From the IMG/VR virus record IMGVR_UViG_3300042922_000838, positions 1 to 37,152 of that record: a stretch of DNA of 37,152 nucleotides; one strand, written 5' to 3'. This stretch comes from a virus. Positions 13,506 through 20,276 of this stretch are shown here, piece after piece. A program made the position numbers and the translations under genes. The notes below the pieces were generated by a model that made no database searches, was not told the origin of the DNA, and worked only from the letters and a program-made list of their open reading frames with translations. The stretch's first letter is position 1, and the number at the start of each line of letters is the position of its first letter.

Positions 13506-13565
13506 TAGTTTTAGTATTTACAAATAATTATCAAAAATATCTTCTATACATAGGAGGGCCAAAAC

Positions 13566-14744
13566 ATGCAGATTAGTCAAAAATGTTTCAAGGATGTATT
13601 TTTATTTAATTTTATTGAAAGATATGATACATTAGGTGAATGTGATTTTTGCCATATTAGAAATACCTATGTAGTTGACATGGATGAATTATTTGTTAAG
13701 AATAAGTTAATAATAACTGAAATATTTGATTTATATTGTTATGAGCATGAATATAAACATATGCCAAATCGCGAAACACTGGATTACATAAACGGATTTG
13801 TAGCGAAAAGAAAAAACATGAAAATTTTTTATGATAATTTGTTTAATTTATTACAGAAAAACTGGAATCTGTTTGATTTAAATAATATTTCAGAGAGTAC
13901 TGCATTTGATATACTACTTTATTGGGCCAAGAATGCTATCCCTTACAGAAAATTTGAGAAAGAAGATTTAATTGATCCATATTGGTATGATATGAGATTT
14001 AAAAATCCAGGATATTTTATTAAAGAAGATTGGAATTTTCTTAATTTTAACATGAAACATAGCTACAGATATCATCCTCAGAATATTCCTGATATTAATT
14101 TTGATATTAATGATTTGTTTTCGAATGAATTATTTTCAAAAATCTATCTTACTTTTAATAAAGGAAAAATTTTGTACCGAGGAAGGATAAAAGGAAAGAA
14201 TATAATCAAATATAAAAGAAACGAAATGCTAATACCTCCGATAAGTGTTAAATCTATAGGAAGAGCTAACCCTATAGGCATTAATTATTTATATACTACG
14301 GATAATATTGAAACAGCTATGGCAGAAGTTAGGGCATGGAAAAACTGTATAGTTAGTATTGCAACATTAGAATTTAAAACATCTATGAATTTAGTGGATT
14401 TATCGGTAGCGGACACACCTAATTCTATATTCGAAACAAGGAATTATTCCGAACAGGATTTATTAACAAGAGTCCAATATTGTGAAATAGAAGCACTACT
14501 TTATGAAACTTTATCACGACCTATTGATCCAAGTGATGCTGATATCGAATACATATTTACTCAATATATATGTGAAGAAATAAGAACATTAGGTTATGAC
14601 GGTATAGTATTTAAAAGCTCTTTAGGTGATGGTATGAATTATGTTCTTTTCTCTGATGAAAACATAATAGTAAAAGAAATACAAGATTATACAGTTAATG
14701 ATATTAAATATAAATTTGATGAAATCATTAAATTAAAAAATTGA
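13566..14744 (+). CDS. RES-domain protein with N-terminal zinc/HEPN-like region, probable toxin or abortive-infection factor
   Basis: In this 392-residue protein the C-terminal 190 residues show the RES fold: LYRGR with the key Arg near 205, RANPIGINYLYTTD (233-246), AMAEVR with the key Glu at 254, and a terminal FKSSLGDGMNYVLF with the conserved Ser. RES proteins such as MbcT consume NAD+. The N-terminal part carries CDFC (26-29), a likely metal site, and a helical region like the HEPN/RES N-terminal domains. No antitoxin gene is adjacent, unlike Xre-RES pairs, so the N-terminus may self-inhibit. The coding region is markedly AT-rich against the structural genes. It has its own promoter, a good ribosome site (AGGAGGG) and a strong terminator, and so looks like imported cargo. 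Confidence 0.8.
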   Translation: MQISQKCFKDVFLFNFIERYDTLGECDFCHIRNTYVVDMDELFVKNKLIITEIFDLYCYEHEYKHMPNRETLDYINGFVAKRKNMKIFYDNLFNLLQKNWNLFDLNNISESTAFDILLYWAKNAIPYRKFEKEDLIDPYWYDMRFKNPGYFIKEDWNFLNFNMKHSYRYHPQNIPDINFDINDLFSNELFSKIYLTFNKGKILYRGRIKGKNIIKYKRNEMLIPPISVKSIGRANPIGINYLYTTDNIETAMAEVRAWKNCIVSIATLEFKTSMNLVDLSVADTPNSIFETRNYSEQDLLTRVQYCEIEALLYETLSRPIDPSDADIEYIFTQYICEEIRTLGYDGIVFKSSLGDGMNYVLFSDENIIVKEIQDYTVNDIKYKFDEIIKLKN

Positions 14745-14753
14745 AAATATATG

Positions 14754-14854
14754 CTACCAACTATCAATATTGATATGATACCTCCTAAGTAGATTTTTGT
14801 TATTTCTCTTGTCTACTTAAGAGGTATCATATCATATTTAGTTGGTAGTTTTTT
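14754..14854 (+). terminator. Very long terminator hairpin after the RES gene
   Basis: Three paired blocks, CTACCAACTA/TAGTTGGTAG, GATATGATACCTC/GAGGTATCATATC and TAAGTAGA/TCTACTTA, give about 31 base pairs with small internal loops, ending in six Ts (14849-14854). It is far longer than needed for termination. Confidence 0.85.
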
Positions 14855-14917
14855 ATTTAGGTAAACTGTAATTTATCCGGATGCCGGACCAGATCCAGAA
14901 GCAGATAAAACTAAAAT

Positions 14918-15169
14918 TTAATTGCTCAGCACATAGGCATCATGGCTATATATGATCTCTAGAGCTCTTCGAACAGCGAAACATCTACTGTCATGCAGAT
15001 GATAATGAGCATCATTGACCTCATGCTTGTGGTAGAGCTTATAGGGGTAATTGGAATGGGACAGGGTTTTTTGAATAATCCAACAATGACCAGTGCAGAT
15101 GGAGATAAGTTCGTAGAGATTATCAGAGGAACGGACGATCGTAAAATAGGAATTATTAAGTAGTCGCAT
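14918..15169 (-). CDS. Small conserved clostridial protein, function unknown
   Basis: This 83-residue protein has CTGHCWIIQK, PYKLYHKHEV and SHDAYVLSN, a pattern I associate with small Lachnospiraceae proteins rich in His, Cys and aromatic residues, perhaps metal-binding; no function is known. AAAGGGGTGAG lies 23 bases before the ATG, further than normal, so the start is uncertain. A promoter is visible upstream on the same strand. It is the only leftward gene in the accessory region, and the other frame of the same DNA looks random. Confidence 0.58.
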   Translation of the reverse strand: MRLLNNSYFTIVRSSDNLYELISICTGHCWIIQKTLSHSNYPYKLYHKHEVNDAHYHLHDSRCFAVRRALEIIYSHDAYVLSN

Positions 15170-15211
15170 ATCTGGTTGTGTAAAAATTTTAACTCACCCC
15201 TTTCATAATGT

Positions 15212-15240
15212 ATTTTATACAAATTAGCTAAAAATGTAAA
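15212..15240 (-). promoter_or_regulatory. Leftward promoter of the small Cys/His-rich gene
   Basis: On the minus strand TTTACA (15240-15235), 17 bases and TAAAAT (15217-15212) lie about 40 bases before the start at 15169. Confidence 0.5.
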
Positions 15241-15273
15241 TAGCAATATAAACAGAAAGGAAGTGCATGTTAG

Positions 15274-15669
15274 GTGGATAATCCATATATAAAAGAGAAT
15301 GACAATGGTGTAGTATCATTCAATATTCTTAGAATAGAACGCAATAAACAAAAGATCTGTTATTGTATAAATCCAACGTATGAAATTGATGAGATTAATC
15401 GACTTGTTGTCTGTTCTGGATGCGGGGCGGTGGTGGATCCATTGGATGCGCTGCTTGCTGTGGCTCAGAGAATGGACCAATATTCTGACTATCAGAATAA
15501 AGCAGTAGCCCAGATTAATACATTCAATGAATTGGCTGACAAAGCGATAAAAAGAAAGTGTAAGAATTTTGCTTTTAAGGAGATGGAAAAGCACTATATG
15601 GTTGATAATTGCTATCCTTATTGCCCTAAGTGTGGAGAACAAATAGACCCAGCAGAAATAATAAGATAG
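15274..15669 (+). CDS. Zinc-ribbon phage protein
   Basis: This 131-residue protein has two cysteine knuckles, CSGCG near residue 48 and CPKCG near 120, plus CYC near 29, separated by a helical segment (QRMDQYSDYQNKAVAQINTF). The layout fits a structural zinc-binding fold. No catalytic motif is present and the function is unknown. The start is GTG at 15274 with AAAGGAAG about 10 bases upstream. It is divergent from the leftward gene at 14918. Confidence 0.72.
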   Translation: MDNPYIKENDNGVVSFNILRIERNKQKICYCINPTYEIDEINRLVVCSGCGAVVDPLDALLAVAQRMDQYSDYQNKAVAQINTFNELADKAIKRKCKNFAFKEMEKHYMVDNCYPYCPKCGEQIDPAEIIR

Positions 15670-15795
15670 TCAAGAAAGATTTAAAAAATAATTTTTTGAC
15701 GAAAAAAATTGTATATTATTCCTGTATAAAATTTAAGTAATTATGTGGTTCAAAGCCATGAAAAATAAGAATTTATACATAATGAGTATATTACC

Positions 15796-15841
15796 TTTTA
15801 TGTCGCATTTTATGTCGCTTTTCATGTCGCTTTTTATGTCG
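15796..15841 (+). repeat. Four 12-bp direct repeats abutting a promoter
   Basis: ATGTCG recurs at 15800, 15812, 15824 and 15836, exactly every 12 bases, in units of the form TTTTATGTCGC(A/T). The last copy touches the -35 box at 15842. A fifth ATGTCG lies at 15944, just after the leader hairpin. The phasing and position suggest binding sites for an activator or repressor of the recombinase promoter. Confidence 0.78.
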
Positions 15842-15870
15842 TTGTTTTTGGTGATTTCATGTGATATAAT
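15842..15870 (+). promoter_or_regulatory. Promoter of the tyrosine recombinase
   Basis: TTGTTT (15842-15847), 17 bases and TATAAT (15865-15870) lie 93 bases before the recombinase start. The -35 is weak, as expected for an activator-dependent promoter next to repeated sites. Confidence 0.65.
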
Positions 15871-15894
15871 CATATCAGTGAAAAGTATATTTTG

Positions 15895-15943
15895 ACAGGG
15901 CTATATTTCAATCATGAGGTTGAAGTATAGTCCTGTTTTGTTT
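15895..15943 (+). terminator. Leader terminator (attenuator) before the tyrosine recombinase
   Basis: A 17-bp uninterrupted stem with two G-U pairs, 15895-15911 with 15920-15936, is followed by TTTTGTTT. It lies between the promoter and the gene, about 18 bases after the expected transcription start, so most transcripts should stop before the recombinase unless an antitermination event occurs. Confidence 0.72.
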
Positions 15944-15962
15944 ATGTCGAGGCGGTGATGAT

Positions 15963-16529
15963 ATGAATACAGTGGAACCTATAAGAGATATGAATCTAGT
16001 GCTTGATATTGCAGACTATCTGAGAGTAAGAAATGAGCGTGATTATGTGATGTTCATGTTTGGTATCTATTCAGGTCTCAGAATTTCAGATATCTTATTG
16101 TTCAGGGTTAGAGATGTGAGGGATAAAGACTCTATCTGGATCCGTGAGAAGAAGACAAATAAGGAAAAAAGGTTTGCTATAAATAATGAGCTCAAGCATA
16201 TTATCCGTGACTATATTGCTGATAAAAAAGATTATGAATATCTCTTCAAATCCAAGAAAGGAAAAAACAGTCCGATTTCAAGACAACAGGCCTACAATGT
16301 TATTAATGGAGCTGCCAATGTATTTGGGCTAGAGTCTATTGGTACCCATACCCTAAGAAAGACATTTGGTTATCATTCCTATCAGCAAAATAAAGATGCA
16401 GTTACACTGATGAAGATATTTAATCATTCGGATATATCTGTGACTTTAAGATATATTGGAATCAACCAGGATACAATGGATGCTGTTATAAGAAAATTGT
16501 CATTCAAGCCGGGCAGAAAAACGGAATGA
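15963..16529 (+). CDS. Small tyrosine recombinase/integrase
   Basis: This 188-residue protein is a catalytic domain without the usual N-terminal core-binding domain. The first catalytic Arg is in GLRISDILL (residue 34), then HTLRKTFGYHSYQ carries the H-x-x-R box (about 129-132), and LRYIGINQD holds the nucleophile Tyr near residue 160. Proteins this short with Arg, His, Arg and Tyr in place resemble phage-borne Xer-like or Fim-type recombinases. The prophage already has a serine integrase, so this one probably does another task, such as dimer resolution, DNA inversion or cassette exchange. Directly downstream lies an inverted repeat, and one of its arms recurs 1.7 kb away. GAGGCGGTGATG provides the ribosome site. 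Confidence 0.88.
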   Translation: MNTVEPIRDMNLVLDIADYLRVRNERDYVMFMFGIYSGLRISDILLFRVRDVRDKDSIWIREKKTNKEKRFAINNELKHIIRDYIADKKDYEYLFKSKKGKNSPISRQQAYNVINGAANVFGLESIGTHTLRKTFGYHSYQQNKDAVTLMKIFNHSDISVTLRYIGINQDTMDAVIRKLSFKPGRKTE

Positions 16530-16624
16530 GTTTTCTTTTATGCGTTCTATTTGACATAATGAAAAAATGTTAAATGAGATTGTATATTTTTTTTCGGACT
16601 TAATAGAAGAAAAGGTTCAAAATC

Positions 16625-16657
16625 GTATTTGACACAATTATAAGATATGTCAAATAC
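16625..16657. repeat. Inverted repeat GTATTTGACA / TGTCAAATAC downstream of the recombinase
   Basis: Ten-base arms (16625-16634 and 16648-16657) are perfect and flank 13 bases. The right arm with part of the spacer, TATAAGATATGTCAAATAC (16639-16657), recurs exactly at 18396-18414. A further TATTTGACATA lies at 16548-16558. It could be a recombinase or regulator site. Confidence 0.7.
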
Positions 16658-16737
16658 AAAGTACATTTCATGGTCTAAATTTAAATGATATTTACTTTAT
16701 GTAAATGCATGTTAAAACATCCATGTAAATATTAGTG

Positions 16738-16759
16738 TTATCATTGATCATAATGATAA
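16738..16759. promoter_or_regulatory. Palindrome upstream of the membrane-protein gene
   Basis: TTATCATT and AATGATAA flank the self-complementary GATCAT, giving a 22-base palindrome 35 bases before the start codon at 16794. There is no T-run after it. It could be an operator or a leader hairpin. Confidence 0.4.
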
Positions 16760-16793
16760 TTAAGAGTAGAATTATCTGGGAGGGATTAATTTT

Positions 16794-17492
16794 ATGAACG
16801 ATAAAGATGAAAAGAACCCACAGAGTATAAAACTCAAGTATAAATTTGTAATTATTCTTACAATATCAATTGTTATGGCTAATCTGCTTTTTATTAAAGG
16901 ATTAACATTACCGTGGCTTGATACTGAAAGCCAATGGATTGGATTTCTCGGAAGTTTCTTTAGTTCCATTGTAACAATAGTTGGTATCTATTGGACATTA
17001 AATGATAACAGAGAACAATCAAAAGAGGATAGAAGATATCAAAACATTCCATATTTGAAAATAGAAATAAAGAAAATGGAATTTATCAGTAACAATGAAA
17101 CGGATACGATTGTTGAATTAGATGAAAATTATACTCATAATGCATATTTAGGATTATATCTAAAAAACATAGGTTTGGGTCCAATGAGTGAGTTAGAATT
17201 AAGTAGAACAGATTATGAATTTTTACTTTATCCTTTTTTAGATAAAGGGGGTGAAGAATTATCAAAAGTTGAGTTTAGAATTAAGGGGATGCAAGAATGT
17301 GTTTTATTAATTTTCTATAACGACCTTTTTGATAACAGATATTTTCGCACATGCAAACTTAATTTAACGCCTGGTAATAAAGGGCCTCATGATATATCTG
17401 CATATTTAAGTGATTGGTCTAAGATAGAGGTTACTACTAAAAAAAATGAAAAGATAGTTGATAGTTTTGATCTGAAATCAATTATTCGATAG
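16794..17492 (+). CDS. Two-span membrane protein, function unknown
   Basis: This 232-residue protein has two membrane spans near the N-terminus, FVIILTISIVMANLLFIKGL (about 18-37) and WIGFLGSFFSSIVTIVGIYW (about 48-67), followed by a charged, beta-rich cytoplasmic domain with LGLYLKNIGLGPMSELEL. The two-span-plus-domain plan is frequent among prophage exclusion and defence proteins, but no motif proves this. A clean ribosome site (GGGAGGGATT) precedes the ATG. It is AT-rich, lies between a recombinase and a toxin-antitoxin pair, and is probably cargo expressed in the lysogen. Confidence 0.75.
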   Translation: MNDKDEKNPQSIKLKYKFVIILTISIVMANLLFIKGLTLPWLDTESQWIGFLGSFFSSIVTIVGIYWTLNDNREQSKEDRRYQNIPYLKIEIKKMEFISNNETDTIVELDENYTHNAYLGLYLKNIGLGPMSELELSRTDYEFLLYPFLDKGGEELSKVEFRIKGMQECVLLIFYNDLFDNRYFRTCKLNLTPGNKGPHDISAYLSDWSKIEVTTKKNEKIVDSFDLKSIIR

Positions 17493-17520
17493 ATTTCACA
17501 TTATATACCTCCTTTTAAAA

Positions 17521-17584
17521 ATACGTATAAAATACGCATAATATGTATTGACAAGAATGTATAAAAGGCGTATAATATACGTAT
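17521..17584 (+). promoter_or_regulatory. hicAB promoter with flanking palindromic operators
   Basis: TTGACA (17548-17553), 17 bases and TATAAT (17571-17576) form a strong promoter. ATACGTAT palindromes stand on both sides (17521-17528 and 17577-17584), and further TACG/GTATA half-sites lie between. HicB antitoxins repress their own operons through such sites. Confidence 0.72.
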
Positions 17585-17600
17585 AAGGAGGAAACAATAG

Positions 17601-17771
17601 ATGAAAAGAAAAGATTTAATAAAGCTTCTCGAAAAGAGTGGTTGGTACCTGAAGCGAAACGGTGGAAATCATGACATATACACAGATGGAAACAGAGCCG
17701 AACCGATACCAAGGCATTCAGAAATTAATGAGAGGTTAGCAAAAGAAATCATCAAGAAGCTGGGGCTGTAA
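17601..17771 (+). CDS. hicA: HicA toxin (mRNA interferase)
   Basis: This 56-residue protein is the full length of a HicA double-stranded-RNA-binding-like toxin. It has the leading KRKDLIKLLEKSGWYLKRNG, then GNHDIYTDG with the catalytic His at residue 24, and the closing IPRHSEINERLAKEIIKKLG. HicA cleaves mRNA when free of HicB. AAGGAGG precedes the ATG. The antitoxin gene follows after an unusually long gap of 109 bases. The pair may stabilise the prophage or act on infecting phages. Confidence 0.93.
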   Translation: MKRKDLIKLLEKSGWYLKRNGGNHDIYTDGNRAEPIPRHSEINERLAKEIIKKLGL

Positions 17772-17880
17772 AGCCCTTGCTCTTGAACGGTTTCAGAGAG
17801 AACGAATAAAGATAACATATTGAACAAAACTTCGCTCTCATATATTCATCTATTGTTTCCATTAAAGAGGAGGAAAATCT

Positions 17881-18267
17881 ATGAAAGAAGCATATCCAGT
17901 AATAATAACAAAAGAGAATGATGGTTATTATGTATCTATTCCAGACTTCGGTATAGCCACTCAAGGCATTAATATACCCGATGCAATTTCTATGGCTAGA
18001 GATGCTATTGGCTTAATGGGTATCGATATGGAGGATGACGGTAAAGAACTACCCCAACCCAATACAATACAATATAAAACAAATGAAAGCGATATAGTAA
18101 CTTTGGTAGATGTGGACTTTACCGAATACAGAAGGAAATCAGATAATAGAGCAGTAAAAAAGAATTGTACAATACCTGCTTGGCTGTGTAAGGAAGCAGA
18201 GGATGCCGGTATCAACTTTTCTAAAGTTCTTCAAGATGCATTACAAACCCTACTAAATAAAGCTTAA
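17881..18267 (+). CDS. hicB: HicB antitoxin
   Basis: This 128-residue protein has an N-terminal partial RNase-H-like HicB domain (YPVIITKENDGYYVSIPDFG) and a C-terminal ribbon-helix-helix-like segment (NCTIPAWLCKEAEDAGINFS then KVLQDALQTLL) that binds the operator. It neutralises HicA by direct contact. A strong ribosome site (GAGGAGG) of its own lies before the ATG, which would favour antitoxin excess despite the long gap after hicA. The operon ends in a GNRA-loop terminator. Confidence 0.93.
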   Translation: MKEAYPVIITKENDGYYVSIPDFGIATQGINIPDAISMARDAIGLMGIDMEDDGKELPQPNTIQYKTNESDIVTLVDVDFTEYRRKSDNRAVKKNCTIPAWLCKEAEDAGINFSKVLQDALQTLLNKA

Positions 18268-18275
18268 TATATAAC

Positions 18276-18317
18276 AATAGAAGCATCGGGTGACCGGTGC
18301 TTCTATTTAAGGTTTTT
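18276..18317 (+). terminator. Terminator after hicB
   Basis: A 14-bp stem (18276-18289 with 18294-18307) with a GTGA tetraloop is followed by TTAAGGTTTTT. Confidence 0.82.
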
Positions 18318-18395
18318 ATAGAAAACCAAATAGAAACAGCATATATAAAGTACTTTAAATAATAGAATTGCACAGGAATTCGAATAATACTAAAG

Positions 18396-18414
18396 TATAA
18401 GATATGTCAAATAC
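18396..18414 (+). repeat. Second copy of the 19-bp direct repeat
   Basis: TATAAGATATGTCAAATAC is identical to 16639-16657. The two copies bracket the membrane-protein gene and hicAB. Both neighbourhoods also share GAAAAAATGTTAAA (16561-16574 and 18420-18433), so shared promoter ancestry is an alternative to a cassette border. Confidence 0.7.
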
Positions 18415-18417
18415 GTA

Positions 18418-18445
18418 TTGAAAAAATGTTAAAAGATGGTAGAAT
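18418..18445 (+). promoter_or_regulatory. Promoter of the second membrane-protein gene
   Basis: TTGAAA (18418-18423), 16 bases and TAGAAT (18440-18445) lie 43 bases before the start at 18489. The spacer includes the AAAAAATGTTAAA motif that also occurs near 16562, and the 19-bp repeat ends 3 bases before the -35. Confidence 0.55.
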
Positions 18446-18488
18446 ATATCTATAGATGGCTAAAAATGAGGTATGGAGGATATTTGTC

Positions 18489-19277
18489 ATGGATGATATT
18501 CTAGCAAAGCTTATGAATAATCCCTATGCATGGTTTGCATTATCGTTACTAGCAATATTAGGAGTTGTACTTACAATTATTTTTGCAATCAAAGGGAAAA
18601 AAGTAAGAAAAATTTCACAGTATAGATCCACATATAAAATAATTCGAAATATCAATAGTGAATTAAATGATCTGGAAATAAAATGGAAAGATGATCTCAT
18701 TGATAATCTTTCAATAACAAAAATGACAATTTGGAATGATGGCAATATTAAGCTTGAGGAAGATGATTTTGCGTCATCTGAACATCTTGCGATAGAAGCC
18801 ATAAAGGATTGTAAAATGCTTAATGCTTCAATTCTATTAGCTCCAGAAAAGACCAACACATTTAATATTGATTTGATATTAGAGTTAAATAAAATGTTCA
18901 TAAACTTTGAATATATGGATGCAAAGGATGGAGTGGTTATTCAAATTGTACATACTGGAAGTGCGAATAATCTACGATTAGTAGGGAAAATAAAGAGTGG
19001 AAAGGCAATTAAAAACGAGGATAATAATAATGATAAACCACTGAGTAAAAATGTGAAACAAATTGCTGAATTTTTTAATCATCATATGTTGATTATAATG
19101 GTGATAGTTGTAATTTTAGTAATTATAATCTTTGGTGCGCTTATATATTTCACGTCAAGTAGCACTAAGGAATTAGTTACAAATGTATTGATTGTTTTCT
19201 TTGCAGGGATATCGGTTTTCCTTCGTGAGAGAGCGTCAGCAAAAGATAATAAAGTACCAAAAAAATTAAGATCATAA
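18489..19277 (+). CDS. Three-span membrane protein, function unknown
   Basis: This 262-residue protein has an N-terminal span (WFALSLLAILGVVLTIIFAI, about 13-32), a cytoplasmic middle domain of some 160 residues, and two C-terminal spans (LIIMVIVVILVIIIFGALIY, then VLIVFFAGISVFL). No family is recognised. A membrane-anchored domain with its own promoter and terminator in the cargo region suggests a superinfection-exclusion or defence role, but this is inference. The ATG at 18489 follows TGGAGGA by 8 bases; an upstream in-frame start at 18456 lacks a ribosome site. Confidence 0.75.
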   Translation: MDDILAKLMNNPYAWFALSLLAILGVVLTIIFAIKGKKVRKISQYRSTYKIIRNINSELNDLEIKWKDDLIDNLSITKMTIWNDGNIKLEEDDFASSEHLAIEAIKDCKMLNASILLAPEKTNTFNIDLILELNKMFINFEYMDAKDGVVIQIVHTGSANNLRLVGKIKSGKAIKNEDNNNDKPLSKNVKQIAEFFNHHMLIIMVIVVILVIIIFGALIYFTSSSTKELVTNVLIVFFAGISVFLRERASAKDNKVPKKLRS

Positions 19278-19309
19278 ATAAATCAATTATTATAATACAT
19301 ATATATGTT

Positions 19310-19334
19310 AAGCACTGGGAAACCAGTGCTTTTA
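19310..19334 (+). terminator. Terminator after the second membrane-protein gene
   Basis: AAGCACTGG and CCAGTGCTT pair around a GAAA tetraloop and are followed by a T-run. Confidence 0.88.
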
Positions 19335-19359
19335 TAATGCGATGAAAGATGGTGAGCCT

Positions 19360-19536
19360 ATGAAGATATACAAAGTTGTCGCAGATAAGAAGCCTAAGAA
19401 TTGTATTGAGTGTCCTTTATTTGGTAAGCGTGAGTGTGGTGAGGATCGCATGATACAAGCCTCAAGTAGTAGTGCATTTCACGTAATATTACCAGATCAT
19501 AGATGCGTAATAAGGGAATCTGGTGTACAGCATTAA
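19360..19536 (+). CDS. Small Cys-rich phage protein (58 aa)
   Basis: MKIYKVVADKKPKNCIECPL is followed by FGKRECGEDRM and HRCVIRESG. The four cysteines (CxxC, then two single Cys) could bind zinc. It is a common small protein before terminase genes in clostridial phages; the role is unknown. The ATG at 19360 is preferred over 19342 because GGTGAG lies just upstream of it. Confidence 0.66.
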   Translation: MKIYKVVADKKPKNCIECPLFGKRECGEDRMIQASSSSAFHVILPDHRCVIRESGVQH

Positions 19537-19586
19537 TAATACATACCTAGCTAAAAATTCATAGGTTCTTCCAGAGCCTAAAAAAT

Positions 19587-19624
19587 CCTTGCGGTTCTTT
19601 CGAGCCCAAAGTATCGCTAGGGAC
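19587..19624. other. Candidate packaging (cos) region before the small terminase
   Basis: A locally GC-rich non-coding stretch (TTGCGGTTCTTTCGAGCCC followed by GTATCGCTAGGGAC) lies 56 bases before the Nu1-like gene. Lambda-type phages with Nu1/GpA terminases carry cos directly before these genes. The cut position cannot be read from the sequence alone. Confidence 0.3.
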
Positions 19625-19679
19625 TAATTTTGAAATTTTTAAATTGCCGTTTCCGTTTTTCAGTTGGGAGGTGAATCCG

Positions 19680-20276
19680 ATGGCAGCAGAAACCGAGAAG
19701 GTTGATGATATATCAAGAATAACCGTATCAGCCGGAGTATTAGGGAAGATTATTGGTGTATCCGATAGGAGAATAAGACAATTAGCTGATGAAGGGATAC
19801 TCACAAAGGTTTCCTCTGGACGTTATAGTCTGCAGGAGAGCCTTCATAGTTACATTCTTAATCTGAGAGTAGCTAATGATGCTGACAGAGGTCAGAAAGA
19901 ACTTGAAGACAAATTAGATTATGCATTAGAAAAAGCTATGCATGAGAGAGTTAAGAGGCATATGTCAGAACTACAGTATGCACTTATGAAAGGTAATGTA
20001 CATAGAGCTGAGGATGTTGAGGCCGTAATGCTAAATATGCTCACGAACTTCAAGACCAAGATTTTAAATTTACCTTCAAAACTCACACCACTATTAGTCA
20101 ACCGGAGTGATAAAAAGTACATCCTTGAACTTCTTACGGATGAATTCGGTGAGGCACTTGATGAATTGAGCAATTATAATGCAAGCGATTTCTATTCGGA
20201 TGAATATATCGACATTGATGAAGAAGGCAATGAGGATGATGCCTTTGATACTTTCGAGGATGATGTAGATGAATAG
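19680..20276 (+). CDS. Terminase small subunit (Nu1-like)
   Basis: This 198-residue protein has an N-terminal winged helix typical of Nu1 (ITVSAGVLGKIIGVSDRRIR then QLADEGILTKVSSGRYSLQE, about residues 17-56), a helical middle that would oligomerise, and a very acidic C-terminus that contacts the large subunit. It recognises the packaging site and recruits the motor. The ATG at 19680 is preceded by GGGAGGTGA. It overlaps terL by 8 bases, so the two are translationally coupled. It is the first gene of the uninterrupted structural operon. Confidence 0.88.
   Translation: MAAETEKVDDISRITVSAGVLGKIIGVSDRRIRQLADEGILTKVSSGRYSLQESLHSYILNLRVANDADRGQKELEDKLDYALEKAMHERVKRHMSELQYALMKGNVHRAEDVEAVMLNMLTNFKTKILNLPSKLTPLLVNRSDKKYILELLTDEFGEALDELSNYNASDFYSDEYIDIDEEGNEDDAFDTFEDDVDE

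Noticed and set aside
13566-14744. Considered whether the RES gene and the leftward gene at 14918 form a toxin-antitoxin pair
   Set aside because: They converge, are separated by a strong terminator, and the small protein has no Xre or MbcA features.
14959-15246. A longer leftward frame overlapping the Cys/His-rich gene
   Set aside because: Its translation looks random and hydrophobic, whereas the other frame carries the coherent GHCW, LYHKH and SHDAYVLS pattern.
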